Shown here piece by piece: positions 15,571 through 24,432 of a DNA stretch of 64,000 bases. Within the stretch, counting starts at the first letter, position 1. Each line of letters opens with the position of its first letter. The translations under genes were made by a program, and so were the position numbers. The stretch comes from CBDFGK01 sp965247075 (GTDB lineage: Bacteria; Pseudomonadota; Gammaproteobacteria; Pseudomonadales; Halieaceae): positions 2,170,001-2,234,000 of the forward strand of contig CBDFGK010000003.1 of the NCBI GenBank assembly GCA_965247075.1. The letters run 5' to 3'. The notes under the pieces were generated by a model that was given only the letters and a program-made list of their open reading frames with translations, did no database searches and was not told the origin of the DNA.

Positions 15571-18456
15571 ATGAACTACTTATATCGTTTTCTCCTATTG
15601 GTTTTTGTCTGCAGCGCTAGCCTGCAAGGAATCGCCTACGCTCACATACCTTCCCCTGACATACCCCAACTGCTCTTCAAAGAAAACGGCACGCCGCAGG
15701 CCACGTTACTGGAAACCCTGGACACTCAGGTTCAAATTCGGGGGCTTTTGGCGGAAACCACCCTTACCATGACCTTCCGCAACCCACATAATCGGGTCTT
15801 GGAGGGAGAACTGAATTTACCCCTCCCAGAAGGTGCCACCGTTAGCGGCTATGGTCTGGATATCGATGGCCAATTGGTAGCAGGGGTGGTGGTGGAAAAA
15901 ACCCAGGCACGGGTTGCCTTTGAGACGGAAGTTCGCAAGGGCGTGGATCCAGGTTTAGTGGAGTGGACCAGAGGCAACCGCTTTCGCACCCGCGTCTACC
16001 CCATCCCCGCCCGGGGAACCCGAATGGTGCAGGTGCAATATGTATCGGAGATTGATGGAGACGCCAACCAGGCTGTGTTTGTTCTACCCATGCAATGGGA
16101 TGGAGTAGTGAAGAATTTCTCCCTCAAGGTAGAGGTGGTACGCAGCACAGAAAAGCCCCAAGCGTCTGGAGGCTTGGCGAATTTTGAATTCAAACAATGG
16201 CAAGACCGCTGGATCGCCGAAACCACCCAAACCAATGCCAAACTAACCGGGGATCTGCGCATCGCCATCCCCAACCTTCCCGCCCAGCTCGTGGGCATCG
16301 AAAAAGCAGCAGAAGATGTGTTCTTTCTCGTCCATGATTCTCCCCCTGCTGTAGACAAAATCGCCACCACATCCCCCGCGTCCGTCGCTCTGTTCTGGGA
16401 CGCCTCCTTAAGTCGAGAAGTAGAGGACAAGGGTCCTGAGTTGGCGCTTCTGCAAGCAGCCCTTAGCCAGTGGCAGCATTTGCAAGTGGAAGTGTTCATC
16501 CTGCGCGACACCACCGAACGCCTGGGCAGCTGGTCCATCCGCGGGGGTGATGCAGCGGAACTATTTAAAGCTTTGCAGAACCTGGTCTATGACGGCGGCA
16601 CTAACCTCACACGGCTGCCAACCCCTGATAGCAAAACCGTGCATGACTTGACACTCCTCTTTAGTGACGGCTTGGGCAACATCGGACACACCATCCCTGA
16701 CACCTCAACAGGCCCTATTTACACCATTACCAGCCGCTCAGACGCCAACCATATCTTCTTGCGCCATCTGGTCACCACCTCTGGAGGCGAACACCTCAAC
16801 CTCAACCGCCACACACCTTTGGAAGCGGCTGCCAAAATTGGAGACAACCGCCTGCGTTTTATGGGGGTTAAGCAAAATTCGGGGGTGGTCACTGATGTCT
16901 ATCCCCAAGGCAACCAACCCGTAGATGAACGTCTTGAAGTCTCAGGACGCCTGTTGACGGAGACGGCCGAAATAATCCTGCAATATGGCCGCAATGGCAA
17001 TATCACCTACACGGTACCCATTCGCCTGCAACGTGACCAAGCCAGTGATACCGGCTTGGTGCCCCGCTTCTGGGCTCAGCAGCGGGTAGCAGAGCTGGCA
17101 GTCTTTCCCCAACGCAACAGGGCCGTGATGCTAGAGCTTGGGCAACGCTTTGGTTTAGTCACGCCAAACACCTCCCTGCTGGTATTAGAGACCTTGGCCC
17201 AGTACCTTGAGCATGACGTAGAACCACCCTTGAGCCGCCCCCAATTATACGCAGCTTGGCAAGCCCAAAAAGCCACCATCGCCCAACAGAAAACCTCAGC
17301 ACAAGCCACTCACCTGGCACAAGTGGTGGCTCTTTGGGAGAACAGGGTAAAGTGGTGGCAGACGGACTTCACCCATGCACAGCAGCGGATGCAATCTCCA
17401 GGCAAGCTGATGGCAGTCGAATCGGTGGCCTTGCAGTTCGCAGCAACCGCGCCAGTCACTACCCTGCGGATGGCAAGTAGTGCTGCAGAAGCAGCACCAG
17501 CAGAGGCCGCACAAGCTGCAGATGCAGCGGCAAGGAAACAATCAGGACATAACACCCGAGCCACCATCCACATTACCGCCTGGGATCCACAAACCCCTTA
17601 TATGGCTATCCTCAAAGCGGCTCATAAGCGGGGCCGCGCCTATGAATCATACATTAATCAGCGGATTGGTTATGGCGATAGCCCCGCCTATTACCTGGAT
17701 GTGGCCACCTGGTTCTACACCCAAGGGCAGCCCCAACGCGGGCGCCGCATCATCAGCAGCGTTCTGGATCTGGATCTGGACGACGCCGCTCTGCTTCGCG
17801 TGGTAGCTCAGCGAGTTCTGGAAGCAGAAGATTATGAGCTGGCCATCTCCACCTTTGAAGACGTCCTATCCATGCGCCCGGAAGAACCCCAAAGCTATCG
17901 GGATCTTGCCTTGGCTTTGGCCCGCCGCAGCGAGCTACGCCTGAAACATGCCAGGGGCGCCAAAAATGCGGTCATTCACAAAGGCTTAAAAGATCTGGAG
18001 CGGGCCATGACCCTGCTCCACCATGTCGTCATGCACGACTGGGATCGATTTGACGAAATAGAGCTCATCGCCCTTATGGAGCTTAACCGCCTGTGGGCAT
18101 TGGCAGACCAGCTACCTGGCGCCAAGCAGGATTACATCAATCGCCCCGCCCTCGGCACACGACTCATCAAGAACCTGGACGTCGACCTACGCATTGTACT
18201 GGCTTGGGACGCTGATCTAACGGACATTGATATCTGGGTAACCGAACCGACTGGAGAGAAAGCCTTCTATCAAAACCCCTTATCTGCCATCGGCGGCAAG
18301 GTCTCCAGAGATTTCACCCAAGGCTATGGTCCGGAAGAATACAGTCTGCGCGTTCTTATCCCCGGTGCCTACAGAATTGAGGCCAATTATTACGGATCCA
18401 GCCAGCAAACCTTGATAGGACCAGCCACAGTAAAGGCTACCGTCTTCACTAACTAG
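15571..18456 (+). CDS. Secreted VIT / VWA-like / DUF2135 protein
   Basis: A 961-residue exported protein. The signal peptide starts MNYLYRFLLLVFV and ends near IAYA; this fixes ATG 15571, not the in-frame ATG 15487. Residues about 40-150 form a VIT domain (GATVSGYGLDIDGQLVAG, ARVAFETEVRKG). A VWA-like part starts near 265 with FWDASLSRE, which keeps a DxSxS metal-site motif. A long Ala/Gln-rich helical linker lies near 610-690, TPR-like helices follow, and a C-terminal DUF2135-like beta domain holds AWDADLTDIDIWVTEP. Such proteins are thought to act in adhesion or envelope signalling. The stop codon TAG is part of the CTAG target duplicated by the IS that follows. The DUF2135-like end resembles that of the protein at 44931..45728. 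Confidence 0.85.
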   Translation: MNYLYRFLLLVFVCSASLQGIAYAHIPSPDIPQLLFKENGTPQATLLETLDTQVQIRGLLAETTLTMTFRNPHNRVLEGELNLPLPEGATVSGYGLDIDGQLVAGVVVEKTQARVAFETEVRKGVDPGLVEWTRGNRFRTRVYPIPARGTRMVQVQYVSEIDGDANQAVFVLPMQWDGVVKNFSLKVEVVRSTEKPQASGGLANFEFKQWQDRWIAETTQTNAKLTGDLRIAIPNLPAQLVGIEKAAEDVFFLVHDSPPAVDKIATTSPASVALFWDASLSREVEDKGPELALLQAALSQWQHLQVEVFILRDTTERLGSWSIRGGDAAELFKALQNLVYDGGTNLTRLPTPDSKTVHDLTLLFSDGLGNIGHTIPDTSTGPIYTITSRSDANHIFLRHLVTTSGGEHLNLNRHTPLEAAAKIGDNRLRFMGVKQNSGVVTDVYPQGNQPVDERLEVSGRLLTETAEIILQYGRNGNITYTVPIRLQRDQASDTGLVPRFWAQQRVAELAVFPQRNRAVMLELGQRFGLVTPNTSLLVLETLAQYLEHDVEPPLSRPQLYAAWQAQKATIAQQKTSAQATHLAQVVALWENRVKWWQTDFTHAQQRMQSPGKLMAVESVALQFAATAPVTTLRMASSAAEAAPAEAAQAADAAARKQSGHNTRATIHITAWDPQTPYMAILKAAHKRGRAYESYINQRIGYGDSPAYYLDVATWFYTQGQPQRGRRIISSVLDLDLDDAALLRVVAQRVLEAEDYELAISTFEDVLSMRPEEPQSYRDLALALARRSELRLKHARGAKNAVIHKGLKDLERAMTLLHHVVMHDWDRFDEIELIALMELNRLWALADQLPGAKQDYINRPALGTRLIKNLDVDLRIVLAWDADLTDIDIWVTEPTGEKAFYQNPLSAIGGKVSRDFTQGYGPEEYSLRVLIPGAYRIEANYYGSSQQTLIGPATVKATVFTN

Positions 18457-20126
18457 TGCGCATCCATAAACTCTCAATCCATTGAAATATAAGGAAATTT
18501 ATTCGCAAGGCATTAAAAAATCCTCTTGAATTTGTTAAGCTAAAGGTGCGAACAAAAACAAAACAACCAAGAGGATTCAGCATGCGAGAAACCCGCGTAG
18601 CTCAGGCAAGTATATTTGAAAACTACTCAGAACACGAATTTGGAACCCGACTCAGATCACTGTCAAACCTCCTGGATAAGCACCCGGAAATACTGGCCTT
18701 GATCGCCAATGATTTGGTGAGCCAATCGGCAACAAAGGTGGGACGAATAGGCTTCAGTGTTGAAAGTATTTTTCGATGCCTGTTATTGAAACAACAATTG
18801 CGTATCAGCTACGAGCAACTGGCGTTCCATTTGTCAGATTCGATGACCTACCGAACGTTCGCAAGACTGCCGAATCATTTGACACCCAGTCGGTCAGGAT
18901 TGCAGTCAACGATACGAAGTATCAAACCGGAGACCTTGGAAAAGGTGCATGAGATCCTATCGGACAACTGGCTGAAAGAAGGTATTTTGTCGATGGATAA
19001 ATTACGCATCGATAGTACGGTTGTTGCCAGTAATATTGCGCCGCCCAGTGACAGCCAACTATTGAATGATGGCGTTCGGGTGCTAAGCCGATTGTTGGCG
19101 AAAAGTAAAAATGTAACGGGAGTAAAAAATCGATTTACAGATCAGAGGAAGTTATCAAAATCACTGGCATTCCAGATTTTTAACGCAAAAAATACTGGAA
19201 AAGAAGCGCTTTATCCAAAATTATTGAAATGTGTCCGAGTTGTACTTAGACAAGTCGATAGAAGCCTGGAGAAAATCAAGGCGGGCGCCCCTGACTCTGA
19301 CCAAAAGAAAAAATGGCTCGATCAAGTGGAGCGGTATCGGGATTTAACACTCAAAGTCATCCATCAAACAGAGCGCCGTGTCATTCGAAAAGAGAGCGTT
19401 CACTCATCAGAAAAAATTGTCAGTTTATTCGAGTCGCACACTGACATTATCGTTAAAGGATTTCGAGACGTTCAGTATGGCCATAAGATTAATATAAGCA
19501 GTGAGGAAAGTGGATTCATCACGTACCTCTCCATTGAAAAAGGGAATCCATCGGATACGGACCTGTTCATTCCAGTACTCGATTTCCACCAGTCAAAACT
19601 GGGTCGTCTTCCCGGTTCGGTAGTCGCTGATGGCGGCTATGCCAGCCAAGCAAATGTGACAGAAGGCAGAGGCCTCGGAGTGAAGCGAGTCGTCTTCCAT
19701 AAGCCGGTTGGCCTATCGCTTCGGGCAATGGGCGTGCAATCAAAAACCTTTGATCGATTACGTCATTTCAGGGCAGGCGTAGAAGGAAATATTTCGGAAT
19801 TAAAAAGGGCTTTTGGTGCAACGAAGGCCACTTGGAAGGGGTTGGATGGGTTCAAGGCTTATGTTTGGTCCTCGGTTCTCAGCTATAATCTGATGCGTTT
19901 GGCACGGCTCGACTCCAGCTAGCACAATGGTTGGCCCTGAGAGCCAAATATCTGTACGCTTTTGGGTTGTGCAGCGGTAATCTGTGGCATAAATCCAGGG
20001 TAAGGGGCCCTAATGTGACTGTACCGGTCGATTTATGGCCGCTCATAAGCCCGGAGAGTTGTGGCCTGGGACACTCACGGTTAGAACAGGGTGTTTTTCA
20101 AAAAAACAGTCGTTTATGGATGGGCA
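18457..20126. mobile_element. Complete insertion sequence with CTAG target duplication
   Basis: Ends TGCGCATCCATAAAC (18457-18471) and GTTTATGGATGGGCA (20112-20126) are inverted repeats with one mismatch. CTAG flanks both sides (18453-18456 and 20127-20130), a 4-base target duplication. The element is 1,670 bases with one full transposase. It lies exactly between two convergent genes, and each gene takes its TAG stop codon from one copy of the duplicated CTAG. Confidence 0.85.
18582..19922 (+). CDS. DDE transposase (IS5/ISNCY-like)
   Basis: A 446-residue transposase from ATG 18582, with AAGAGGA ahead of it. An in-frame GTG at 18546 is less likely. Recognisable DDE elements: MDKLRIDSTVVASNI (first Asp), GSVVADGGYASQANV (second Asp) and the C-terminal RHFRAGVEGNISELKRAFG (catalytic Glu in a helix). 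DVQYGHKINISSEESGFIT is characteristic of a widespread ISNCY/IS5-related group. The gene is intact and flanked by good terminal repeats, so the element may still be active. Confidence 0.85.
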   Translation: MRETRVAQASIFENYSEHEFGTRLRSLSNLLDKHPEILALIANDLVSQSATKVGRIGFSVESIFRCLLLKQQLRISYEQLAFHLSDSMTYRTFARLPNHLTPSRSGLQSTIRSIKPETLEKVHEILSDNWLKEGILSMDKLRIDSTVVASNIAPPSDSQLLNDGVRVLSRLLAKSKNVTGVKNRFTDQRKLSKSLAFQIFNAKNTGKEALYPKLLKCVRVVLRQVDRSLEKIKAGAPDSDQKKKWLDQVERYRDLTLKVIHQTERRVIRKESVHSSEKIVSLFESHTDIIVKGFRDVQYGHKINISSEESGFITYLSIEKGNPSDTDLFIPVLDFHQSKLGRLPGSVVADGGYASQANVTEGRGLGVKRVVFHKPVGLSLRAMGVQSKTFDRLRHFRAGVEGNISELKRAFGATKATWKGLDGFKAYVWSSVLSYNLMRLARLDSS

Positions 20127-20429
20127 CTAGTTATCTTGCAATGCACTGAGTACTCCGATACCACCGTACGCAGAGACTACACCATCGCGAAAAATTACAT
20201 AAAAATCCTCTGGCGTTCCCATAACAGCGGTACTAGTGGTTGTATAGAGTTTGTAATTGTATATCTTAACGTTTTCTAAGGCGGAAACAGAAGTCGGTTT
20301 TCCCATCACCTGAATGAGTTCTCCCGCATCCATTCCAAGTTGCACGTTCATTATTTTGCTAGACATTTGACCTAGATGATTCACGCAGGCAGAAAGCAGT
20401 AAAAAGACTAAAGCAGTAATGTGTTTCAA
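20127..20429 (-). CDS. Small lipoprotein, SmpA/OmlA (BamE)-like fold
   Basis: About 100 residues. I place the start at TTG 20429, because GGAGAGG precedes it at the right distance and the product then begins with a lipoprotein signal, MKHITALVFLLLSAC, with lipobox LSAC. The mature part contains MNVQLGMDAGELIQVMGKPT, the signature turn of SmpA/OmlA-type small lipoproteins. These are outer-membrane-attached; BamE is one member. This protein is distinct from true BamE in length and context. Its stop codon is in the CTAG duplicated by the adjacent IS. Confidence 0.65.
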   Translation of the reverse strand: MKHITALVFLLLSACVNHLGQMSSKIMNVQLGMDAGELIQVMGKPTSVSALENVKIYNYKLYTTTSTAVMGTPEDFYVIFRDGVVSAYGGIGVLSALQDN

Positions 20430-20493
20430 TTTTCCTCTCCATTGGTATTTCCGCAATGATAATAACGGTAATCTACTCTTTCTGGAGCTATTG

Positions 20494-20625
20494 TCAAAAG
20501 CGGACGGGGCGGCAAAAAGTCCCGCATTGAATATGAGCGGCAGGCACACCCCGCACCTTCAAGTCCAGATGGCGGGCGATTTCCCTGATATTCTGGTCGG
20601 TGAGCCGCACAGATAATTTGACCAT
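20494..20625 (-). CDS. Small ORF behind the MFS gene (43 aa), unknown
   Basis: ATG 20625 lies five bases after the MFS stop codon on the same strand and opens MVKLSVRLTDQNIREIARHL. It ends after 43 residues at TGA 20494. The start looks coding, but the tail (CGTFCRPVRF) is not convincing, so this may be the front part of a truncated gene. Not recognised. Confidence 0.3.
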   Translation of the reverse strand: MVKLSVRLTDQNIREIARHLDLKVRGVPAAHIQCGTFCRPVRF

Positions 20626-20630
20626 AATAT

Positions 20631-21821
20631 TCAGTTTTCGCCGCGAGTAAGAAACACGATGATGAAGAGCAGAATGAATACCGTGCCACTGAACATGCTG
20701 GCGTAGACCGGTTCCTGTTGGTAGAGCCAGCCGGCCATAACTGGACCGAAGCCGAAACCAATGGCGGGGCAGGACGATACCAGTCCGGCCACGGCGCCCT
20801 GTTCTTCGGGTGTGACCGCCAGTGAAGCACCAGCGGATATAGCAGGCATGGACAATCCCAGGCCTGTGCCCATAAACGCCATGCCGATGGCGAGGAAACT
20901 GAAGGTCTCGAACAGGCCCACAAAGACAGCGGCCAAAAACAGCGCCACGATACCCAGCTTTATAAATTGCCCGGGTCGCAGATTGAGTCGCTGCACCAGT
21001 AGCATCTGTGCCAGAAATGCAAAGATTGCCGAGATCATCAGGGCGGCACCTGTCATCTGCGCTGTCTCAATGCCGCTGAGCATAAGCCTGTCCTGCACAC
21101 TGAACCCCAGGGTTTGCTGAATTGCGGCGAAGCCAATAAACAGGCCGACTGCGGCGACCAGAAAGCGAACGATACGCGGGTCGGTATAACTCAGGCGTTT
21201 TCTGGCGGCGTGGGAACTGAGCCTGGCCGGGGGCTTGGGGGGTAGTTTAATGAGCGTGAGCAGAGCGGCTGCTATGGTCAAAAAACCGGCAAAGAACAGC
21301 GGCGCCAACAAGCCCAGAGTAGCCAGCGCACCACTTACTGCCGGTCCCAAAATAGTGCCCATGCTGTGGGCGGCACCCAGTTTTGCCATGGCTTTAGTAC
21401 GCTGGTCTGGGGTGGTGTTATCGGCGGTATAGGCGGCACAGGCTGGCCCGGTAGCCGACATAATCACCGCCTGCGCGCAGCGCGCCAGCAGCACAAACAC
21501 ATAAAAGCTGACGCTGGCGACCAGCACACCGGTGAGTGCTGCCTGGAACAGACTGGCGAATAGCAGGGTACCCAGCGAGTAACCCAGCAGCCCGATCAGG
21601 ATGACCGGCTTGCGACCGACGCGATCACTGTAGCGACCCCACCAGGGCGAGCAGATGCCGAATACAATGGCTGACACAGCGATAATGGAGGCGATTTGCA
21701 GTTCACTGAGATTCACCTCTCGACCCAGCGGCGGCAATATCGCGAACACCAGTGACTGGCCTATGGCGACCGCCGTCAAGCTGAATAGCAGTACGCCGCT
21801 TGGTGCGCGGATAACAGACAT
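20631..21821 (-). CDS. MFS transporter, DHA1 (TetA/Bcr)-like
   Basis: 396 residues with about 12 membrane segments. The DHA1 family motif A is clear after segment 2 (WWGRYSDRVGRKPVILIG). Motif C-like glycine/proline-rich GTILGPAVSGALA is in segment 5, marking drug:H+ antiporters. It probably exports small hydrophobic compounds. The ATG directly abuts the SDR stop codon upstream, so the two genes are likely co-transcribed and translationally coupled. Confidence 0.88.
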   Translation of the reverse strand: MSVIRAPSGVLLFSLTAVAIGQSLVFAILPPLGREVNLSELQIASIIAVSAIVFGICSPWWGRYSDRVGRKPVILIGLLGYSLGTLLFASLFQAALTGVLVASVSFYVFVLLARCAQAVIMSATGPACAAYTADNTTPDQRTKAMAKLGAAHSMGTILGPAVSGALATLGLLAPLFFAGFLTIAAALLTLIKLPPKPPARLSSHAARKRLSYTDPRIVRFLVAAVGLFIGFAAIQQTLGFSVQDRLMLSGIETAQMTGAALMISAIFAFLAQMLLVQRLNLRPGQFIKLGIVALFLAAVFVGLFETFSFLAIGMAFMGTGLGLSMPAISAGASLAVTPEEQGAVAGLVSSCPAIGFGFGPVMAGWLYQQEPVYASMFSGTVFILLFIIVFLTRGEN

Positions 21822-22616
21822 CTAACCGACGAAGCTGCTGAAGTCCGGCCCGCGCCGCAGGCAGTGCCCACCGTCGACATTGATACATTGCCCGGTGATC
21901 CAGCGAGACTCCGGGCCGCATAGAAAACGCGCCAGTTCGGCAATGTCTTCAGGCTGACCGGCATCGCCCATGGGGGTGTTGTCGATATAGGATTTGTAGA
22001 CTTCACCGTCGCGCGGTATGCCTGCCATGATTTCGGTGGCGATAAAACCCGGGCGGATGGCGTTAAAGCGAATTTTGTCTTTACCGTATTCGTCAGCGGC
22101 GTTACGCATCATGGCTTCTACTCCGGCTTTGCCGGCGCAATAGGCGTGAAAATAAGGGTGCGTAACATGTCCGGCCAGGGAAGACATGCCCACAAAAGAA
22201 CCGCCGCCGGCAGCCAGCAGCAGGGGGATGCTGTGCTTCATGCAGAGCATGGTGCCCAAGACATTCAGATTGAGTACGCGCATAAATTCATCGGTATCGA
22301 CGTTGCCATAGGCCATGGGCATACCACCACCGCCGGCGTTGGCGATGACACCATGCAAATTGCCGGTGGGCTGCGCGGCCCTGGTCACAAATTGCGGTAC
22401 GTCCTGCTCGGAGGTTACATCGCCGCTAATCCACTGCACGCTGCCGCCCTTGGCAGCCGTCTGGGAAATGTCATCGCAGGCAGCCTGCAAGCTGGCTTCG
22501 GTGCGTCCGCATATAGTCACGGCAGCACCATCTGCGGCCAGTTTCGCTGCACAGGCCTTACCGATGCCCGTGCCGCCGCCCGTTACCAGAAAACTCAAAC
22601 CTGCCAGATCAGCCAT
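21822..22616 (-). CDS. SDR family oxidoreductase
   Basis: A 264-residue classical short-chain dehydrogenase/reductase. It has the NAD(P)-binding TGGGTGIG at 12-19, the structural NAG near 95 and the catalytic Ser in GMSSLAG, with Tyr/Lys in YCAGK about 13 residues later, followed by RPGFIATEI. It reduces or oxidises a carbonyl/alcohol on an unknown substrate. It sits first in a two-gene unit with the MFS transporter. Confidence 0.9.
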   Translation of the reverse strand: MADLAGLSFLVTGGGTGIGKACAAKLAADGAAVTICGRTEASLQAACDDISQTAAKGGSVQWISGDVTSEQDVPQFVTRAAQPTGNLHGVIANAGGGGMPMAYGNVDTDEFMRVLNLNVLGTMLCMKHSIPLLLAAGGGSFVGMSSLAGHVTHPYFHAYCAGKAGVEAMMRNAADEYGKDKIRFNAIRPGFIATEIMAGIPRDGEVYKSYIDNTPMGDAGQPEDIAELARFLCGPESRWITGQCINVDGGHCLRRGPDFSSFVG

Positions 22617-22722
22617 ATCGCCAGTCTCTCAATTGTGGGGGGACACAGTGTAACGAATAAGGAGGGGCAGAGTCCCCAGGCCGAATAATACCCGCAGGGC
22701 ACGATGATTCGGCTCTACGCAG

Positions 22723-22740
22723 GGCGGATTTCAATCCGCC
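22723..22740. repeat. Short perfect hairpin
   Basis: GGCGGATT-TC-AATCCGCC forms an 8-base-pair hairpin in the gap between the SDR start and the acyl-CoA dehydrogenase fragment. No T run follows, so it is either a dispersed repeat or a weak terminator. Confidence 0.35.
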
Positions 22741-22766
22741 AGGTGAGCCACAACAAACGATAACTG

Positions 22767-22976
22767 CTATTTCAGCTCAGAGGAGGATTTGCCCAGTATG
22801 CGCCTGGCCACAATGAGTTGTTGAATTTGCTGGGTGCCCTCGAAAATGTCGATAATTTTTGAATCCCGGGCAAATTTCTCCAGCAAGTCGGTCTCGGAAT
22901 AGCCCAGGCTGCCGCACAGTTCTACGCAGCGCAGGGTCACGTAGTTGCCCATGCGTCCGGCCTTGGCCTTGCACAT
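22767..22976 (-). pseudogene. Acyl-CoA dehydrogenase, C-terminal fragment
   Basis: Sixty-nine residues, with AGRMGNYVTLRCVELCGSLG followed by SKIIDIFEGTQQIQQLIVAR, correspond to the last helices of acyl-CoA dehydrogenases (flavin-binding EGTxQIQ near the end). Normal length is about 380-600, so over 80% is missing. The break coincides with a 52-base direct repeat (22994..23045) whose partner lies at 25690..25741. Confidence 0.85.
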
Positions 22977-22993
22977 AGAGGCCTCCTTAAAGG

Positions 22994-23045
22994 GGTATTC
23001 AGAGCGCTTTGACGCACTGGCAAAGTTCTATCTGGGGATTTGGGT
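22994..23045. repeat. 52-bp direct repeat, left copy
   Basis: Begins GGTATTCAGAGCGCTTTG and ends at GGATTTGGG. It matches 25690..25741 at about 48 of 52 positions in the same orientation. It lies at the broken end of the acyl-CoA dehydrogenase fragment and marks the left border of a 2.7-kb segment. Confidence 0.7.
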
Positions 23046-23138
23046 TGCACTTAAGAGTTGAAGAGTTGAATCCAAAAATCTTGATATGTTATATTCGTGA
23101 AAATTAACTTTTGAATGTTTGACGACACAGGACAGAAA

Positions 23139-23219
23139 ATGAAAATAATTTCACCTATTGCCATTGATATGGGGGCAAAAAATATTGGGGTTTACTTTTT
23201 TAGAGGAACAATACTCTGA
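23139..23219 (+). pseudogene. Relic of a Cas9-like (type II-B) RuvC-I N terminus
   Basis: Twenty-six codons after a GACAG ribosome-like site. The peptide KIISPIAIDMGAKNIGVYFF resembles the known opening of type II-B Cas9 (Francisella novicida Cas9 begins MNFKILPIAIDLGVKNTGVF). That opening carries the first RuvC catalytic Asp in AIDxGxKN. It then runs into TGA at 23217. Another frame (LEEQYSEEYLRNFPEDAWKD) follows immediately, as if a large internal deletion had joined two parts. No repeat array, cas1, cas2 or cas4 is visible. A relic of another RuvC-fold nuclease is possible. Confidence 0.5.
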
Positions 23220-23249
23220 AGAGTATCTGCGGAATTTTCCTGAGGATGC

Positions 23250-24008
23250 ATGGAAGGATTTTCCAGCATAACATTAACGACAATGCGTAGTTTGATTAAA
23301 CTCAACCCAAGCCGCCCAAAAGCCCTATTCCTCGCCAAAAAACAACTCCCTGAATTGGTATGCGATGCGGTGAATCTGGAAGGCGTGAACTTTACCCTGG
23401 CAGAGATACAAACCTTGCTGGACGAGATAACAGTGGGTGGGCATAGTTTGCAGGATGAGACGATTGCGCTTAATCAAGCCAATGCCTGGCGGTTTTTATT
23501 TGATTGTGTTGAACAAGACAGGTTTGCTCTTTCCAAAGATTTCGTTGGTGATCTGCACGGGATTCTTGCCCAGAAAGAAGCGCTGACCTGGGGTGTTTTC
23601 AGGGACGGCGGTGTAACCATTGCGGGCACCAATCATATCCCGCCGAGAGCGGACAAATTACCAACCTTGTGGCAACAGTTGACGGGGAAATATCATTCCA
23701 CCTTGCTACAATCAGAGATGCGCCAATCCAAGATAGACATTGAACAAACTGATACCTGCGCTATCAGTTTATTTTTACAAATGGCGAGGATTCAGTTTTT
23801 TTACGATGCCAATAAACGCCTTGGGCGACTGATGATGAACGGCATTTTATTGGTAAACGGACTGCCCGCGATCAACCTGCCCGCCAAAAAGCAACTTGAG
23901 TTTAATCAACTGATGCTGGATTTTTATGCCAGTAACGATGAACAACCAATGCAGATTTTTATGCGCGCTTGTTTAGAGAGAAAAATTCTAGAAATAATGT
24001 CGGAGTAA
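23250..24008 (+). CDS. Fic/DOC domain protein lacking the catalytic His
   Basis: 252 residues (or 241 from ATG 23283). The Fic core is recognisable by NKRLGRLMMNGILL and the surrounding helices. Active Fic enzymes, which transfer AMP or other nucleotides to proteins, have HPFx(D/E)GN(G/K)R. Here the loop reads QFFYDANKR with Gln at residue 182 in place of the catalytic His. An upstream AVNLEGVNF resembles the inhibitory-helix Glu motif (S/TxxxEG/N), but with Ala at the Ser position. The protein is therefore probably inactive in AMP transfer, or uses other chemistry. It lies in the repeat-flanked 2.7-kb segment behind the cas9-like relic. Confidence 0.8.
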   Translation: MEGFSSITLTTMRSLIKLNPSRPKALFLAKKQLPELVCDAVNLEGVNFTLAEIQTLLDEITVGGHSLQDETIALNQANAWRFLFDCVEQDRFALSKDFVGDLHGILAQKEALTWGVFRDGGVTIAGTNHIPPRADKLPTLWQQLTGKYHSTLLQSEMRQSKIDIEQTDTCAISLFLQMARIQFFYDANKRLGRLMMNGILLVNGLPAINLPAKKQLEFNQLMLDFYASNDEQPMQIFMRACLERKILEIMSE

Positions 24009-24013
24009 ACTTC

Positions 24014-24290
24014 ATGCACGCCCACATATTGTTACTCCTGTTTGCCGATGACTTTGAAAACGGGCTCGGAGCAGGCCGCTCTTTTGTCACGGATGAAGAC
24101 CACCTGCAAATCTAACTGCAGGAAATAGTGGATCTGTCGGGTTACCGGGAACCAGGGGTCGGGGGAGTACCGGCTCACCATCACCGAGACGGAGGAGACC
24201 TTTCGGGCCTATGATCTGGAGTTGGAACCGCCTCTTTACGACAACGCCGAAGCCAATGAGGTCTTTTATGATAACCTGTTTGGAGCCTGA
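24014..24290 (+). pseudogene. Decayed C-terminal copy of the DUF4214 protein
   Basis: The reading HILLLLFADDFENGLGAGRS and then TDEDHLQI followed by TAA corresponds to the C-terminal region of the protein at 24433..25482. Downstream the DNA is nearly identical to 25330..25482 (the YRLTITET...YDNAEANEVFYD region), but with small deletions and stop codons. It is a truncated first copy of a tandemly duplicated two-gene unit. Confidence 0.7.
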
Positions 24291-24291
24291 T

Positions 24292-24411
24292 ATGAACCCC
24301 CTCATCCGCTGGCCTACCGTCCTGCCCCTGATACTGGGCGCCGCACAAAATGCCGATTGCGGGTTTGTGCCTGAAGAAACCGAAGCCGGCACCTGCCTAG
24401 ACCGAACATAG
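24292..24411 (+). pseudogene. First copy of the small exported protein, diverged
   Basis: Begins MNPLIRWPTVLPLILGAA, matching the signal-like start of the ORF at 25484..25684, then diverges after AQ and ends at 39 residues. It follows the decayed DUF4214 copy with the same one-base spacing as in the second unit. Probably non-functional. Confidence 0.5.
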
Positions 24412-24432
24412 TCAACCCACGAGGACAGCCCT

